In this document: piece after piece, positions 30,482-30,800 of the stretch | Layout of the letters: every line of letters starts with the position of its first letter | Position numbering within the stretch: the first letter of the stretch is position 1 | Assembly: GCA_002104985.1 (NCBI GenBank) | Contig: MCGO01000336.1 | Coordinates: 1 to 30,800, forward strand | Length of the DNA stretch: 30,800 nucleotides | Direction: 5' to 3' | From: Rhizoclosmatium globosum | Taxonomy: Eukaryota; Chytridiomycota; Chytridiomycetes; Chytridiales; Chytriomycetaceae | Made by a program: the position numbers and the translations under genes | The notes under the pieces: generated by a model | Databases searched by the model: none | What the model saw: only the letters and a program-made list of their open reading frames with translations | Told to the model about the DNA's origin: nothing

Positions 30482-30800
30482 ATCTTTGAAATGATGTTTA
30501 TTCCTTCAAAATTTCAGAGAATAATCTCTTCACACGACGGGGATACCGACTTGAGAAGCTAGTCGTTAATAATATCAAAAAATGGCGAATTTGGGCATAA
30601 ACGGGGAAGCCGCCGCAGGCCAAACCAAAATTGAAAAATGGACCAAATTTGATCAAATCTGGTCATTCCCAGCAGCACCAAATTTTGGTCCCATAGTAGC
30701 TTTATTCTGGTCGATTATGGTCAACCAAACCTTCCCTAGACCCGACCCCCCTACCTCACCAACCGAAACCCCAAACCAAACCTTCCCTAGACCCGACCCC
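30482..30800. other. Right edge: J-protein promoter side, palindrome and repeat start
   Basis: No gene is visible. A 24-bp near-perfect palindrome (one mismatched pair) lies at 30641-30664 (GACCAAATTTGATCAAATCT...). A second, shorter near-palindrome (ACCAAATTTTGGT) follows near 30677-30691. From 30723 a segment AACCAAACCTTCCCTAGACC recurs at 30774, a 51-bp spacing, and the repeat runs off the window. Confidence 0.5.

Noticed and set aside
6611..30800. Shared 51-bp period of the retroelement leader repeat and the right-edge repeat
   Set aside because: The two unit sequences are unrelated; the equal period is taken as coincidence.

Overview
The window looks like nuclear DNA of a filamentous or zoosporic fungus, and most likely an early-diverging one such as a chytrid. 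The evidence is many spliceosomal introns of about 46-80 nt with GT...AG ends and CTGAC/CTAAC-like branch sites, three kinases of the fungus-specific Hal4/Sat4-Hal5-Npr1 type, a membrane ADAM metalloprotease of the fungal kind, and a Ty3/gypsy chromovirus. The lineage is an inference; no marker gene fixes it.

Layout. (1) 431-7257 is a complete LTR retrotransposon on the minus strand: identical 213-bp LTRs, a perfect 5-bp target duplication (ACGCC), a polypurine tract, gag, and a pol with protease, reverse transcriptase, RNase H, integrase and chromodomain. The pol frame is continuous only if two short spliceosomal-type introns are removed. The leader carries a 51-bp tandem repeat, and a strong G-run tract lies between gag and pol. 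(2) 7788-10746 (minus) is a seven-exon membrane ADAM protease. It shares a promoter region of about 290 bp with (3) 11039-14821 (plus), a long Trp-Gly-rich protein ending in three or four RRM domains. (4) 14956-21378 (plus) holds three tandem paralogous Hal-type protein kinases, each with a long Ser/acidic N-terminal region carrying the same ordered short motifs. (5) 21379-27914 is AT-rich and gene-poor. It has coding-like debris and one unrecognised multi-exon gene or relic (26323-27312) whose four proposed splice junctions all keep frame. (6) 27915-29432 (minus) is an FG-repeat, nucleoporin-like protein with an extra open frame just upstream. (7) 29682-30481 (minus) is a J-domain co-chaperone. 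The right edge has a palindrome and the start of a 51-bp-period repeat.

The genes do not form one pathway. The common threads are small introns and local duplication of kinases. The most interesting points are the intron-bearing pol, the GW-repeat/RRM protein (a possible Argonaute-hook protein), and the kinase triplet with its conserved N-terminal motif series. All exon models were built by eye from splice consensus and frame continuity, so ends may be off by a base and starts are provisional.
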